A stretch of 64,000 nucleotides of DNA, taken from Rhodococcus wratislaviensis. Lineage in GTDB: Bacteria > Actinomycetota > Actinomycetes > Mycobacteriales > Mycobacteriaceae. The notes under the pieces were generated by a model, which worked only from the letters and a program-made list of their open reading frames with translations, ran no database searches and was not told where the DNA came from. A program made the position numbers and the translations under genes. The stretch covers positions 248,001 to 312,000 of the forward strand of contig NZ_UAUI01000027.1 of assembly GCF_900455735.1 (NCBI RefSeq). The letters run 5' to 3'. Shown here in pieces: positions 8,194 to 19,646 of the stretch. Numbering within the stretch: position 1 is the first letter of the stretch; every line of letters begins with the position of its first letter.

Positions 8194-8850
8194 ATGACTG
8201 ATACCAAGATCAAGGGAATCCTGGGCACCAAGCTCGGCATGACCCAGGTCTTCGACGAGAACAACCGGGTCGTTCCGGTCACCGTCGTGAAGGCCGGACC
8301 GAACGTCGTGACCCAGATTCGTACCGAAGAGCGTGACGGCTACAGCGCCGTGCAGCTCGCGTTCGGCGCCATCGACCCGCGCAAGGTGAACAAGCCGACT
8401 TCCGGCCAGTTCGCCAAGGCCGGCGTCACCCCGCGCCGCCACGTTGTGGAGCTCCGCGTTGCCGACACCTCGGAGTACGAGGTCGGCCAGGAACTTACCG
8501 CCGAGGTCTTCGAGGACGGCGCCTACGTCGACGTCACCGGAACCAGCAAGGGTAAGGGCTTCGCCGGAACCATGAAGCGGCACGGCTTCGCCGGTCAGGG
8601 TGCATCGCACGGTGCGCAGGCCGTTCACCGTCGCCCCGGTTCCATCGGTGGTTGCGCCACTCCGGGCCGCGTGTTCAAGGGCATGCGCATGTCCGGCCGC
8701 ATGGGTAGCGACCGCATCACGACGCAGAACCTCTCCGTTCACAAGGTGGACGCCGAGAACGGCCTGCTGCTGATCAAGGGTGCGATCCCCGGCCGCAAGG
8801 GTGGCCTCGTGATCGTCAAGAGTGCAGTGAAGGGTGGTGCACGAGCATGA
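8194..8850 (+). CDS. rplC: 50S ribosomal protein L3
   Basis: 218 residues, with the family motifs [14 protein letters not shown] near the N-terminus and [18 protein letters not shown] in the middle loop that reaches toward the peptidyl transferase centre. I prefer ATG at 8194, which has GGAG nine bases upstream. A GTG at 8170 overlapping the rpsJ stop would add eight residues. It overlaps rplD by 4 bp at its 3' end. Confidence 0.97.
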   Translation: MTDTKIKGILGTKLGMTQVFDENNRVVPVTVVKAGPNVVTQIRTEERDGYSAVQLAFGAIDPRKVNKPTSGQFAKAGVTPRRHVVELRVADTSEYEVGQELTAEVFEDGAYVDVTGTSKGKGFAGTMKRHGFAGQGASHGAQAVHRRPGSIGGCATPGRVFKGMRMSGRMGSDRITTQNLSVHKVDAENGLLLIKGAIPGRKGGLVIVKSAVKGGARA

Positions 8851-9536
8851 CCAGCACCGAGACATCGACGACCAAGCTGACGCTGGACGTCAAGGTCGCC
8901 GGCGGCAAGACCAACGGCACCGTCGATCTCCCCGCGGAGATCTTCGACGCGCCTGCCAACATCGCGCTTCTCCACCAGGTTGTCGTCGCGCAGCTCGCTG
9001 CTGCACGTCAGGGCACCCACGCCACCAAGACCCGCGGCGAGGTTCGCGGCGGTGGCAAGAAGCCGTACCGCCAGAAGGGCACCGGCCGCGCTCGTCAGGG
9101 CTCGACCCGTGCGCCGCAGTTCGCCGGCGGTGGCACCGTCCACGGCCCGCAGCCGCGCGACTACAGCCAGCGGACCCCCAAGAAGATGAAGGCCGCCGCC
9201 CTGCGCGGAGCCCTCTCCGACCGGGCCCGCAACGAGCGCATCCACGTGATCACCGAACTGGTTGCCGGTCAGACTCCGTCCACGAAGACTGCCCGCACCT
9301 TCCTCGGCGAGATCTCGGATCGCAAGAAGGTCCTGCTCGTCGTCGGACGCGAGGACATCGCGGCCTGGAAGAGCGTGCAGAACCTGGACGGCGTGCACCC
9401 CATCGCACCCGACCAGCTCAACACCTACGACGTGCTCAACAGCGATGACGTCGTGTTCAGCGTCGAGGCGCTCAACGCGTTCATCCACGGGCCCGCCGAG
9501 ACCGCCCAGGAAGAGAACAAGGAGGAGGGCAAGTGA
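8847..9536 (+). CDS. rplD: 50S ribosomal protein L4
   Basis: 229 residues, starting with an ATGA overlap on rplC. It contains the L4 exit-tunnel loop pattern ([19 protein letters not shown], about 67-85). It ends in an acidic tail (EENKEEGK). In enteric bacteria L4 represses the S10 operon by acting on its leader. Whether it does so here is unknown, but the long rpsJ leader makes the question relevant. Confidence 0.98.
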
Positions 9537-9838
9537 GCACCATCGCCGATCCCCGCGACATCCTGCTCGCCCCGGTCATCTCCGAGAAGTCCTACGGACT
9601 GATCGAGGAAGGCACCTACACCTTCCTGGTGCACCCGGACTCGAACAAGACGCAGATCAAGATTGCCGTCGAGAAGATCTTCGGCGTCACCGTGACCAGC
9701 GTCAACACCGCCAACCGTCAGGGCAAGCGCAAGCGGACCCGGTTCGGTTACGGCAAGCGCAAGGACACCAAGCGCGCGCTCGTGACCCTCTCGGCCGACA
9801 GCAAGCCCATCGAGATCTTCGGAGGACCGGTCGCGTAA
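9533..9838 (+). CDS. rplW: 50S ribosomal protein L23
   Basis: 101 residues, GTG start overlapping the rplD stop as GTGA. Family features: [13 protein letters not shown] near the N-terminus and the extended [17 protein letters not shown] loop. L23 lies at the tunnel exit and is the docking site for trigger factor and SRP. Fourth gene of the S10 operon. Confidence 0.98.
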
Positions 9839-9879
9839 AGCGCCCGGGACTTGACGAGACATAGAGGACGAGAAGACTC

Positions 9880-10716
<837 letters not shown>

Positions 10717-10729
10717 GAGGGAGTGAAGG

Positions 10730-11007
10730 ATGCCACGCAGCCTCAAGAAGGGCCCGTTCGTCGATGACCACCTCCTCGCGAAGGTGGACGTGCAGAACGA
10801 AAAGGGAACCAAGCAGGTCATCAAGACCTGGTCCCGTCGTTCCACGATCATCCCGGACTTCATCGGCCACACGTTTGCGGTTCACGACGGCCGCAAGCAC
10901 GTCCCCGTGTTCGTTTCCGACTCGATGGTCGGACACAAGCTCGGAGAGTTTGCACCGACCCGCACGTTCAAGGGTCACATCAAGGATGATCGGAAGGCGA
11001 AGAGGCG

Positions 11008-11011
<4 letters not shown>
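10730..11011 (+). CDS. rpsS: 30S ribosomal protein S19
   Basis: 93 residues beginning [15 protein letters not shown], with [23 protein letters not shown], both standard for S19. GGAGGGAG lies eight bases before the ATG. S19 is in the 30S head at the intersubunit bridge. The 3' end overlaps rplV by ATGA. Confidence 0.98.
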
Positions 11012-12218
<1,207 letters not shown>

Positions 12219-12221
12219 CGC

Positions 12222-12638
12222 ATGTTGATCCCACGGCGGGTCAAGCACCGCAAGCAGCACCATCCGAGCCGTTCGGGTGCCGCCAAGGGTGGAACCCAGG
12301 TGACCTTCGGTGACTACGGCATCCAGGCTCTCGAGCCGGCCTACATCACCAACCGGCAGATCGAGTCCGCTCGTATCGCCATGACCCGGCACATCAAGCG
12401 TGGCGGCAAGATCTGGATCAACATCTTCCCGGATCGCCCCCTCACTAAGAAGCCGGCCGAAACCCGCATGGGTTCCGGTAAGGGTTCGCCCGAGTGGTGG
12501 ATCGCGAACGTCAAGCCCGGTCGCGTGATGTTCGAGATGAGCTACCCCAATGAGGAGATCGCTCGTGAGGCCCTGCGCCGCGCGATGCACAAGCTCCCGT
12601 GCAAGTGCCGGATCGTGACAAGGGAGGAGCAGTTCTGA
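12222..12638 (+). CDS. rplP: 50S ribosomal protein L16
   Basis: 138 residues beginning [15 protein letters not shown], with the conserved [20 protein letters not shown] loop close to the A-site tRNA. ATG follows rpsC by three bases, with GGAGG upstream inside rpsC. The TGA shares a base with the rpmC ATG. Confidence 0.98.
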   Translation: MLIPRRVKHRKQHHPSRSGAAKGGTQVTFGDYGIQALEPAYITNRQIESARIAMTRHIKRGGKIWINIFPDRPLTKKPAETRMGSGKGSPEWWIANVKPGRVMFEMSYPNEEIAREALRRAMHKLPCKCRIVTREEQF

Positions 12639-12874
12639 TGGCTACTGGAACCCCAGCCGCAGAGCTCCGCGAGCTCACCGAAGAAGAGCTGGTCACCCGG
12701 CTTCGTGAGTCGAAGGAAGAGCTGTTCAACCTTCGTTTCCAGATGGCCACGGGTCAGATGGACAACAACCGTCGACTTCGTACCGTTCGTCACGAGATCG
12801 CGCGTATCTACACCGTTCTGCGTGAGCGTGAGCTCGGGCTGGCCGTTGGTCCGGACGCAGGTGACGCGGCATGA
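12638..12874 (+). CDS. rpmC: 50S ribosomal protein L29
   Basis: 78 residues from ATG at 12638, which overlaps the rplP stop as TGATG and has GGGAGGAG upstream. Motifs: [31 protein letters not shown] and the [16 protein letters not shown] helix. L29 borders the tunnel exit next to L23. An in-frame extension upstream into rplP is rejected. Confidence 0.97.
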   Translation: MATGTPAAELRELTEEELVTRLRESKEELFNLRFQMATGQMDNNRRLRTVRHEIARIYTVLRERELGLAVGPDAGDAA

Positions 12875-13152
12875 GTGAGGAAAAAGCAGTGAGCACTGAA
12901 GAGCGCGGCAGCCGCAAGGTCCGCACCGGATACGTCGTCTCCGACAAGATGGAGAAGACGATCGTGGTCGAGCTCGAGGACCGGGTCAAGCACCCGCTCT
13001 ACGGCAAGATCATCCGGCGCACCAGCAAGGTGAAGGCGCACGACGAGAACGGCGTCGCAGGCATCGGTGACCGCGTGCAGCTGATGGAGACCCGTCCGCT
13101 GTCCGCGACCAAGCACTGGCGTCTCGTCGAGGTCCTCGAGAAGGCCAAGTAA
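12871..13152 (+). CDS. rpsQ: 30S ribosomal protein S17
   Basis: 93 residues, ATGA overlap with rpmC. The OB-fold core [28 protein letters not shown] is typical; the first 17 residues ([15 protein letters not shown]) are an acidic leader. Last gene of the S10 operon, followed by a 170-base gap with strong hairpins before rplN. Confidence 0.98.
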   Translation: MSEEKAVSTEERGSRKVRTGYVVSDKMEKTIVVELEDRVKHPLYGKIIRRTSKVKAHDENGVAGIGDRVQLMETRPLSATKHWRLVEVLEKAK

Positions 13153-13173
13153 GAAACCGAATTATGCATCCAG

Positions 13174-13241
13174 TACGATGGTGGGGTTGCCTTGCGGCAG
13201 ACGCACGGCAACCCCACCGTTGTGCCGCCCACCCGGGCGGC
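13174..13241 (+). promoter_or_regulatory. rpsQ-rplN intergenic block: promoter-like -10 and two strong hairpins
   Basis: TACGAT (13174-13179) resembles a -10 box, though no good -35 is visible. The next 15 bases match the start of the S10 leader with one change. Those bases form the left arm of a 12-bp hairpin (GGTGGGGTTGCC 13180-13191, GGCAACCCCACC 13207-13218). A second GC-only hairpin follows (GCCGCCC 13224-13230, GGGCGGC 13235-13241). The block may end or attenuate the S10 message, start the spc message, or both. About 80 unstructured bases lead to rplN. Confidence 0.5.
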
Positions 13242-13322
13242 CCCTCTCGCAGGGCACGGGTGCAGACCGCGCACGTCGGGTCGGAAATCTGCCGTGCAAC
13301 AGTCCAGGTCAAGGAGAAGTAA

Positions 13323-13691
13323 GTGATTCAGCAGGAGTCGCGGCTGCGCGTCGCCGACAACACGGGTGCCAAGGAGATTCTCTGCATCCGCGTTCTCGGT
13401 GGTTCGTCTCGCCGCTACGCCGGGATCGGTGACATCATCGTCGCCACCGTCAAGGACGCCATCCCGGGTGGAAACATCAAGAAGGGCGAGGTCGTCAAGG
13501 CCGTCATCGTCCGTACCACCAAGGAACGTCGCCGTCCGGACGGGTCGTACATCAAGTTCGACGAGAACGCCGCCGTCCTCATCAAGCCGGACAACGATCC
13601 CCGTGGCACCCGCATCTTCGGCCCCGTCGGCCGTGAGCTGCGTGAGAAGAAGTTCATGAAGATCGTCTCGCTCGCCCCGGAGGTGCTGTGA
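13323..13691 (+). CDS. rplN: 50S ribosomal protein L14
   Basis: 122 residues, GTG start after AAGGAGAAGTAA. It begins [18 protein letters not shown] and contains [22 protein letters not shown], both diagnostic. First gene of the spc operon. L14 contacts L19 and the 30S subunit at a bridge, and is the docking site of RsfS. Confidence 0.98.
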   Translation: MIQQESRLRVADNTGAKEILCIRVLGGSSRRYAGIGDIIVATVKDAIPGGNIKKGEVVKAVIVRTTKERRRPDGSYIKFDENAAVLIKPDNDPRGTRIFGPVGRELREKKFMKIVSLAPEVL

Positions 13692-14008
13692 TGAAGGTGC
13701 ACAAGGGTGACACCGTGCTGGTCATCGCCGGCAAGGACAAGGGCGCGAAGGGCAAGGTCATCCAGGCCTACCCCGCGACCAACAAGGTCCTCGTCGAAGG
13801 CGTGAACCGCATCAAGAAGCACACCGCGGTTTCCGCGAACGAGCGCGGAGCTTCCTCCGGCGGCATCGTCACGCAGGAAGCCCCGATCCACGTTTCCAAC
13901 GTCGCGGTCGTCGACTCGGACGGCAACCCCACTCGCGTGGGCTACCGGACCGACGAAGAGTCCGGCAAGCGCGTTCGGATTTCCCGGAAGAACGGGAAGG
14001 ACATCTGA
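13691..14008 (+). CDS. rplX: 50S ribosomal protein L24
   Basis: 105 residues from ATG at 13691, overlapping the rplN stop as TGATG. It has the KOW motif ([22 protein letters not shown]) near the N-terminus and [18 protein letters not shown] later. L24 helps start 50S assembly. A GTG one codon upstream is possible but less natural. Confidence 0.98.
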   Translation: MKVHKGDTVLVIAGKDKGAKGKVIQAYPATNKVLVEGVNRIKKHTAVSANERGASSGGIVTQEAPIHVSNVAVVDSDGNPTRVGYRTDEESGKRVRISRKNGKDI

Positions 14009-14009
14009 C

Positions 14010-14576
14010 ATGACCTCCACTGAGAACAAGATCCAGCCGCGCCTGAAGACTCGCTACCGCGAGGAGATCAAGGCTGCGCTGAACACCGAGTTCGACTACG
14101 CCAACGTGATGCAGATCCCCGGCGTCGTCAAGGTCGTCGTCAACATGGGTGTCGGTGACGCCGCGCGCGACGCCAAGCTGATCAACGGTGCCGTCAACGA
14201 TCTCGCTCTGATCACCGGTCAGAAGCCCGAGATCCGCAAGGCACGCAAGTCCATCGCGCAGTTCAAGCTCCGCGAGGGAATGCCGATCGGTGCCCGCGTC
14301 ACGCTGCGTGGCGACCGCATGTGGGAGTTCCTGGACCGTCTCGTGTCCGTCGCGCTTCCCCGCATCAGGGACTTCCGCGGCCTGTCGGGCAACCAGTTCG
14401 ACGGCAACGGCAACTACACGTTCGGCCTGAACGAGCAGTCGATGTTCCACGAGATCGACGTGGACAAGATCGACCGCCCGCGCGGCATGGACATCACCGT
14501 GGTGACCACCGCGACCAACAACGAAGAAGGCCGTGCCCTGCTGAAGCACCTCGGCTTCCCGTTCAAGGAGAACTGA
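14010..14576 (+). CDS. rplE: 50S ribosomal protein L5
   Basis: 188 residues with [29 protein letters not shown] and FPEW-type core motifs replaced by the actinobacterial [17 protein letters not shown]5 binds 5S rRNA and contacts P-site tRNA. GGGAAGGA precedes the ATG, and the gene is two bases after rplX. Confidence 0.98.
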   Translation: MTSTENKIQPRLKTRYREEIKAALNTEFDYANVMQIPGVVKVVVNMGVGDAARDAKLINGAVNDLALITGQKPEIRKARKSIAQFKLREGMPIGARVTLRGDRMWEFLDRLVSVALPRIRDFRGLSGNQFDGNGNYTFGLNEQSMFHEIDVDKIDRPRGMDITVVTTATNNEEGRALLKHLGFPFKEN

Positions 14577-14580
14577 GCTA

Positions 14581-14766
14581 ATGGCTAAGAAGGCATTGGT
14601 CAACAAGGCCAACAAGAAGCCCAAGTTCGCGGTGCGCGCCTACACCCGCTGCCAGCGCTGCGGCCGTCCGCACTCGGTGTTCCGCAAGTTCGGCCTGTGC
14701 CGAATCTGCGTCCGTGAGATGGCGCACGCCGGCGAGCTGCCCGGCGTTCACAAGAGCTCCTGGTGA
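14581..14766 (+). CDS. rpsZ: 30S ribosomal protein S14, type Z (zinc form)
   Basis: 61 residues with two CxxC pairs (Cys24, Cys27, Cys40, Cys43) forming a zinc site, so this is the zinc-binding short form. Actinobacteria often hold a second, zinc-free S14 elsewhere, used when zinc is scarce; none is in the window. It follows rplE by four bases, with AAGGAG upstream. Confidence 0.98.
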   Translation: MAKKALVNKANKKPKFAVRAYTRCQRCGRPHSVFRKFGLCRICVREMAHAGELPGVHKSSW

Positions 14767-14919
14767 GCCGGTGACGCCGTTGCCCTCTCCGGCGGCGGCG
14801 TCACCCCCACAGACTTCCGGTTCGTAACCTCGGACCGGGAAACGTAAGACCTACTTCGCGATAGGCCTGCGCCGGAAACGGCAGAGGGAACCGTTGTGAG
14901 AAAGGTAGAGGTCAACCTC

Positions 14920-15318
14920 ATGACCATGACCGACCCCATCGCAGACTTCTTGACGCGTCTGCGCAACGCCAACACGGCGTACCACGATGAGGTGAAGTTG
15001 CCCCACTCGAAGATCAAGGCGAACATCGCCGAGATCCTCAAGCGCGAGGGTTACATCGCCGACTACCGCACCGAAGACGCCGAGGTGGGCAAGACCCTCA
15101 TCGTCGACCTGAAGTACGGCCCGAGCCGTGAGCGCAGCCTTGCCGGCGTGCGTCGCGTCTCCAAGCCCGGTCTGCGTGTGTACGCGAAGTCCACCAACCT
15201 GCCCAAGGTTCTGGGCGGCCTCGGCGTGGCGATCATTTCCACGTCCACCGGCCTGCTCACCGATCGCCAGGCGGCCAATCAAGGAGTGGGCGGGGAAGTC
15301 CTCGCCTACGTCTGGTAA
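14920..15318 (+). CDS. rpsH: 30S ribosomal protein S8
   Basis: 132 residues from ATG at 14920 ([20 protein letters not shown]), the standard S8 start, with AGAGG upstream. An upstream GTG at 14896 would add eight non-conserved residues. The C-terminus GGEVLAYVW is conserved. S8 binds helix 21 of 16S rRNA and represses the spc operon in E. coli. The 153-base gap before it contains no gene. Confidence 0.97.
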   Translation: MTMTDPIADFLTRLRNANTAYHDEVKLPHSKIKANIAEILKREGYIADYRTEDAEVGKTLIVDLKYGPSRERSLAGVRRVSKPGLRVYAKSTNLPKVLGGLGVAIISTSTGLLTDRQAANQGVGGEVLAYVW

Positions 15319-15332
15319 GGGAGGCCACCACA

Positions 15333-15872
15333 ATGTCGCGTATTGGAAAGATTCCCGTCACCGTCCCCGGCGGCGTCGACGTCTCGATCGACGGCCAGGA
15401 CGTCACGGTCAAGGGTCCCAAGGGCACGCTGGCCCTGACGATCTCCGAGCCGATTGCCATTGCGAAGAACGACGACGGCACGCTCAGCGTGACCCGTCCG
15501 GACGACGAGCGTCGCAGCCGCGCGCTGCACGGCCTGTCTCGCACCCTGGTGCAGAACCTCATCACCGGTGTCACCGACGGTTACACCACCAAGATGGAGA
15601 TTCACGGCGTCGGTTACCGCGTCGCTCTCAAGGGCAAGGACCTCGAGTTCGCACTCGGCTACAGCCACCCGGTCCCGATCGAGGCTCCGGAAGGCATCAC
15701 CTTCGCGGTCGAGTCGCCCACCAAGTTCTCGGTGTCGGGCATCGACAAGCAGAAGGTCGGGCAGATCTCGGCCAACATCCGTCGTCTCCGTCGTCCGGAC
15801 CCGTACAAGGGCAAGGGCGTGCGTTACGAGGGTGAGCAGATCCGCCGCAAGGTCGGAAAGACGGGTAAGTGA
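15333..15872 (+). CDS. rplF: 50S ribosomal protein L6
   Basis: 179 residues beginning [17 protein letters not shown]. Two tandem L6 domains are visible, the second with [10 protein letters not shown]-like and [16 protein letters not shown] motifs near the C-terminus. GGGAGG lies upstream. L6 sits near the sarcin-ricin loop and factor-binding site. Confidence 0.98.
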   Translation: MSRIGKIPVTVPGGVDVSIDGQDVTVKGPKGTLALTISEPIAIAKNDDGTLSVTRPDDERRSRALHGLSRTLVQNLITGVTDGYTTKMEIHGVGYRVALKGKDLEFALGYSHPVPIEAPEGITFAVESPTKFSVSGIDKQKVGQISANIRRLRRPDPYKGKGVRYEGEQIRRKVGKTGK

Positions 15873-15873
15873 T

Positions 15874-16281
15874 ATGAGCCAGACTGCAAACCAGAAAGCC
15901 AAGCGGATTCCGCTCGGCAAGGATGCGTCCACGAAGCGTCGCCTGTCGAAGGTGCGTCGTCACTTCCGTCTCCGCAAGAAGGTCTCCGGCACGCCCGAGC
16001 GTCCCCGCCTGGTCGTCAACCGGTCCTCGCGCCACATCCACGTCCAGCTCGTGGACGACCTCGCAGGCCACACCCTGGCTGCGGCGTCGACCACCGAGGC
16101 CGACGTGCGTGCAGCGGACGGCGACAAGAAGGCCCTCAGTGCGAAGGTCGGTCAGCTGATCGCCGAGCGCGCGAAGGCAGCCGGTGTCGAGGCCGTCGTG
16201 TTCGACCACGGTGGACACGGCTACCACGGTCGCATCGCGGCCCTTGCGGACGCAGCTCGCGAAGGCGGGTTGAAGTTCTGA
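15874..16281 (+). CDS. rplR: 50S ribosomal protein L18
   Basis: 135 residues from ATG at 15874, one base after the rplF stop. Features: [19 protein letters not shown] and the C-terminal [24 protein letters not shown], standard for L18, which binds 5S rRNA. The longer in-frame reading from 15568 lies under rplF and is rejected. Its stop overlaps the start of a 12-codon ORF that leads to rpsE. Confidence 0.97.
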   Translation: MSQTANQKAKRIPLGKDASTKRRLSKVRRHFRLRKKVSGTPERPRLVVNRSSRHIHVQLVDDLAGHTLAAASTTEADVRAADGDKKALSAKVGQLIAERAKAAGVEAVVFDHGGHGYHGRIAALADAAREGGLKF

Positions 16282-16319
16282 TGACCAAGACCGAGTACAT
16301 GAACGGAAGGACAGCCTGA
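16281..16319 (+). CDS. Possible 12-codon ORF bridging rplR and rpsE
   Basis: ATG at 16281 overlaps the rplR stop (TGATG), and the frame runs 12 codons to a TGA at 16317-16319 that overlaps the rpsE ATG (TGATG). The predicted peptide is [19 protein letters not shown] inside it lies eight bases before the rpsE ATG and is a good ribosome binding site. The peptide probably has no function of its own; it may keep ribosomes moving across the gap and couple rpsE to rplR. Exact tiling by chance is possible. Confidence 0.35.
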   Translation: MTKTEYMNGRTA

Positions 16320-16975
16320 TGCCGGGACGTCAGAGGCGTGACGGCGGAAGCGGACCCGCCGGACAGAATGGCCCCAACACCGGGGACAACCGCGGCGGCG
16401 GCGACCGTCGTGGTGGCGGTCGCGACGATCGTCGCGGCGGACAGTCGGCCGAGAAGTCGAACCACATCGAGCGCGTCGTCACGATCAACCGCGTGTCGAA
16501 GGTCGTCAAGGGTGGTCGTCGCTTCAGCTTCACCGCTCTGGTGATCGTGGGCGACGGCAACGGACTCGTCGGCGTCGGCTACGGCAAGGCCAAGGAAGTT
16601 CCTGCGGCCATCCAGAAGGGCGTCGAGGAGGCTCGCAAGAGCTTCTTCCGCGTTCCGATGATCGGCAGCACCATCACGCACCCGGTTCAGGGTGAGGCCG
16701 CAGCGGGCGTCGTCATGCTGCGTCCGGCAAGCCCCGGTACCGGTGTCATCGCCGGTGGCGCGGTGCGTGCCGTGCTGGAGTGCGCCGGTATCCACGACAT
16801 CCTGTCGAAGTCGCTCGGTAGCGACAACGCCATCAATGTCGTGCATGCGACCGTTGCTGCGCTCAAGGGTCTGCAGCGTCCCGAGGAAGTTGCGGCTCGC
16901 CGCGGTCTCCCCCTCGAAGACGTGGCACCCGCCGGCATGCTGCGTGCGCGCGCACAGGCTGGGAGCGTGAAGTAA
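16319..16975 (+). CDS. rpsE: 30S ribosomal protein S5 with a Gly/Arg-rich N-terminal extension
   Basis: 218 residues. The first 48 are Gly/Arg/Asp-rich and probably disordered; the S5 core starts near [20 protein letters not shown] and ends with [11 protein letters not shown]5 acts in mRNA unwinding and decoding accuracy. ATG at 16319 has GGAAGGA at good spacing. TAATG overlap with rpmD. Confidence 0.98.
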   Translation: MPGRQRRDGGSGPAGQNGPNTGDNRGGGDRRGGGRDDRRGGQSAEKSNHIERVVTINRVSKVVKGGRRFSFTALVIVGDGNGLVGVGYGKAKEVPAAIQKGVEEARKSFFRVPMIGSTITHPVQGEAAAGVVMLRPASPGTGVIAGGAVRAVLECAGIHDILSKSLGSDNAINVVHATVAALKGLQRPEEVAARRGLPLEDVAPAGMLRARAQAGSVK

Positions 16976-17154
16976 TGGCCGAACTCAAGGTCACTCAGAT
17001 CAAGAGCACCATCGGTACCAAGCAGAACCAGCGGAACTCGCTGCGCACCCTCGGCTTGAAGGGCATCCGTCAGACGGTTGTCCGCGAGGACAATGCCCAG
17101 AACCGCGGTCTGATCAACGTGGTGCGCCACCTCGTCACAGTTGAGGAGGTCTAA
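16975..17154 (+). CDS. rpmD: 50S ribosomal protein L30
   Basis: 59 residues ([19 protein letters not shown] at the start, [11 protein letters not shown] at the end), the standard short L30. The ATG shares a base with the rpsE stop and the gene ends two bases before rplO. The family start ITQIKSxIG and the [14 protein letters not shown] core are both present. Confidence 0.97.
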   Translation: MAELKVTQIKSTIGTKQNQRNSLRTLGLKGIRQTVVREDNAQNRGLINVVRHLVTVEEV

Positions 17155-17156
17155 CC

Positions 17157-17600
17157 ATGACCATCAAACTGCATCACCTGCGCCCCGCGCCGGGAGCCAA
17201 GTCCGACAAGATTCGTGTCGGTCGTGGTGAAGGCGGCAAGCGCGGCAAGACCGCCGGTCGCGGCACGAAGGGCACCAAGGCCCGCAAGAACGTGCCCGCC
17301 GCCTTCGAGGGTGGACAGATGCCGCTGCACATGCGTCTGCCCAAGCTCAAGGGCTTCACCAACCCGTTCCGCACCGAGTACCAGGTCGTCAACGTCGGCG
17401 ACATCGCCCGTCTGTTCCCCGAGGGTGGACAGGTCACGGTCGAGGACCTCGTTGCGAAGGGTGCCGTTCGCAAGAACCAGCTCGTCAAGGTTCTCGGCGA
17501 CGGCGACCTGACTGTCGCCGTCCAGGTGACGGTCGACAAGTTCACCGGCTCCGCCAAGGAGAAGATCGCTGCTGCCGGTGGTACCGCCACCGAGCTGTGA
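17157..17600 (+). CDS. rplO: 50S ribosomal protein L15
   Basis: 147 residues, beginning with [12 protein letters not shown] and the Gly/Lys-rich [18 protein letters not shown] arm that threads into 23S rRNA. TTGAGGAGGTCTAACC before the ATG is a strong ribosome binding site overlapping the end of rpmD. Last gene before a strong terminator; secY follows separately. Confidence 0.98.
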   Translation: MTIKLHHLRPAPGAKSDKIRVGRGEGGKRGKTAGRGTKGTKARKNVPAAFEGGQMPLHMRLPKLKGFTNPFRTEYQVVNVGDIARLFPEGGQVTVEDLVAKGAVRKNQLVKVLGDGDLTVAVQVTVDKFTGSAKEKIAAAGGTATEL

Positions 17601-17621
17601 GCTATCACCGCTAGCCAGTAG

Positions 17622-17658
17622 ATGGCCGCAGTACAGCCTCGCGCTGTACTGCGGCCAT
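17622..17658 (+). terminator. Strong hairpin terminator after rplO
   Basis: A perfect 16-bp stem, ATGGCCGCAGTACAGC (17622-17637) with GCTGTACTGCGGCCAT (17643-17658), 5-base loop, followed by TTT. It lies 21 bases after the rplO stop and ends the spc message ahead of secY. Confidence 0.85.
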
Positions 17659-17790
17659 TTGCGGCTGTACGGGCAGCACTGCCGCAGGTCTCCCAACTGT
17701 GCGTTCAGTTGCCACTGTTAGAGTTCTAGAGTTCATTCACGGACAAGTCTGCTATCGACTCGTCTCCCCACCGTCGTGCCAGGAGGATCT

Positions 17791-19104
17791 TTGCTTTCCG
17801 CCTTCGTCTCGGCCCTCAGGACCCCGGACCTGAGGCGGAAGATCCTCATCGCGCTCGGTCTCGTTGCGCTCTATCGCATCGGCGCGGTGATTCCGTCGCC
17901 GGGCGTCGACTACGGCAACGTCCGAGCCTGCGTCGATCAGTTGTCGGGCGGCGATTCCGCGGGTATCTACTCGCTGATCAACCTGTTCTCCGGCGGCGCG
18001 CTGCTCCAGCTGTCCATTTTCGCGATCGGCATCATGCCGTACATCACGGCCAGCATCATCGTCCAGCTGTTGACGGTCGTCATCCCGAAGTTCGAGGAAC
18101 TCCGGAAGGAAGGCCAGTCCGGCCAGGCGAAGATGACGCAGTACACGCGTTATCTGTCGATCGCCCTGGCGATCCTGCAGGCCACCGGCATCGTGGCGCT
18201 CGCGTCGCGCGGCCAGCTGCTGCAGGGATGCCAGGAAGAGATCATCGCCGACAAGAGCATCTTCGGCCTCGTGATCATCGTGCTGGTCATGACCGCAGGC
18301 GCTGCGCTCGTCATGTGGTTCGGTGAGGTCATCACCGAGCGCGGTGTCGGTAACGGCATGTCGCTGCTGATCTTCTCGGGTATCGCGTCCCGCCTGCCGT
18401 CCGAGGGCAAGGCCATCCTGGACAGCCGCGGGGGACTGATCTTCGCGATCATCTGCGTCGCGGCGCTCGCCATCATCGCCGGCGTCGTCTTCGTCGAGCA
18501 GGGCCAGCGGCGCATCCCGGTCCAGTACGCCAAGCGCATGGTCGGCCGCAAGATGTACGGCGGCTCGTCGACGTACCTGCCCCTCAAGGTCAACCAGGCC
18601 GGCATCATCCCCGTCATCTTCGCGTCGTCGCTGCTGTATCTGCCGAACCTCATCGCGCAGCTCACCGGCGCCACGTCGTCCGCCGATCCCAGCTGGTGGC
18701 AGCGGATCATCAACGAGTACCTGGTGAATCCGAACAACCCGGTGTACATCGTCATCTACTTCGCGCTGATCGTGTTCTTCGTGTTCTTCTACGTCGCGAT
18801 CACGTTCAATCCGGAAGAGCGCGCTGACGAGATGAAGAAGTTCGGCGGCTTCATTCCCGGTATCCGCCCGGGTCGCCCCACCGCGGACTACCTGAATTAC
18901 GTGCTCAACCGCATCACCGTTCCCGGCTCGATCTACCTCGGCCTGATCGCGGTGCTGCCCCACTTCTTCCTGTCCGGAAGCCAGACCTCCAGCAGCATCT
19001 TCGGTGGTGCGGCCGTGCTGATTCTCGTCAGCGTCGCCCTGGACACGGTCAAGCAGATCGAAAGTCAATTGATGCAACGTAACTACGAAGGGTTTCTCAA
19101 GTGA
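17791..19104 (+). CDS. secY: Sec translocon channel SecY
   Basis: 437 residues with ten predicted membrane helices. Family features: [19 protein letters not shown] at the start, the plug region near 60-75, [15 protein letters not shown], and [23 protein letters not shown] in the cytosolic loops that bind ribosome and SecA. I place the start at TTG 17791 because AGGAGG ends four bases before it and MLSAF matches the actinobacterial start; GTG at 17776 has no ribosome binding site. It overlaps adk by 4 bp. The 130 bases before it hold a tandem TAGAGTTC repeat but no clear promoter. Confidence 0.95.
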   Translation: MLSAFVSALRTPDLRRKILIALGLVALYRIGAVIPSPGVDYGNVRACVDQLSGGDSAGIYSLINLFSGGALLQLSIFAIGIMPYITASIIVQLLTVVIPKFEELRKEGQSGQAKMTQYTRYLSIALAILQATGIVALASRGQLLQGCQEEIIADKSIFGLVIIVLVMTAGAALVMWFGEVITERGVGNGMSLLIFSGIASRLPSEGKAILDSRGGLIFAIICVAALAIIAGVVFVEQGQRRIPVQYAKRMVGRKMYGGSSTYLPLKVNQAGIIPVIFASSLLYLPNLIAQLTGATSSADPSWWQRIINEYLVNPNNPVYIVIYFALIVFFVFFYVAITFNPEERADEMKKFGGFIPGIRPGRPTADYLNYVLNRITVPGSIYLGLIAVLPHFFLSGSQTSSSIFGGAAVLILVSVALDTVKQIESQLMQRNYEGFLK

Positions 19105-19646
19105 GACTTGTCCTCCTTGGTCCTCCCGGTGCAGGCAAGGGCACCCAGGCCGCGATTCTGTCCGAGAAGCTCGGCGTCCCCCACATCTCCACGGGCGACC
19201 TGTTCCGCGCAAACATCGGCCAGGCCACCCCCCTCGGCCTCGAGGCGAAGAAGTACCTGGACGCCGGGGACCTGGTTCCCAGCGAGATCACCAACAACAT
19301 GGTGAAGGCCCGCGTCGGCGAGCCGGATGCGGCCAACGGATTCCTCCTGGACGGCTTCCCCCGGACCGTCGACCAGGCTCAGGCGCTCGAGGCGATCCTC
19401 GCCGAGCTGAACACCAAGCTCGACGCAGTGCTGTCCTTCATCGTCGACGAGGACGTCGTGGTCGAGCGGATGCTGGCCCGTGGCCGCGCCGACGACAAGG
19501 AAGACGTCATCCGCAACCGGCTCCGGGTGTACCGCGAGGAGACCGCGCCGCTGCTGGACTACTACAAGGACCAGCTGGTAACCGTCGACGCCCTGGGCGA
19601 GGTCGACGAGGTCAACGCGCGCGCACTGGCAGCGTTGGGTAAGTAA
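19101..19646 (+). CDS. adk: Adenylate kinase
   Basis: 181 residues, GTG start in a GTGA overlap with secY. P-loop GPPGAGKGT (7-15), nucleotide-binding [12 protein letters not shown], and LDGFPRT. It is the short form lacking the zinc/LID insertion: the LID is reduced to about [15 protein letters not shown]. It converts ATP + AMP to 2 ADP in the cytosol. secY-adk-map is a widespread operon; the stop overlaps the map ATG. Confidence 0.97.
   Translation: MRLVLLGPPGAGKGTQAAILSEKLGVPHISTGDLFRANIGQATPLGLEAKKYLDAGDLVPSEITNNMVKARVGEPDAANGFLLDGFPRTVDQAQALEAILAELNTKLDAVLSFIVDEDVVVERMLARGRADDKEDVIRNRLRVYREETAPLLDYYKDQLVTVDALGEVDEVNARALAALGK

Noticed and set aside
17752-19212. 486-residue minus-strand ORF opposite secY
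   Set aside because: Asp/Arg/Gln-rich antisense shadow of a conserved gene.
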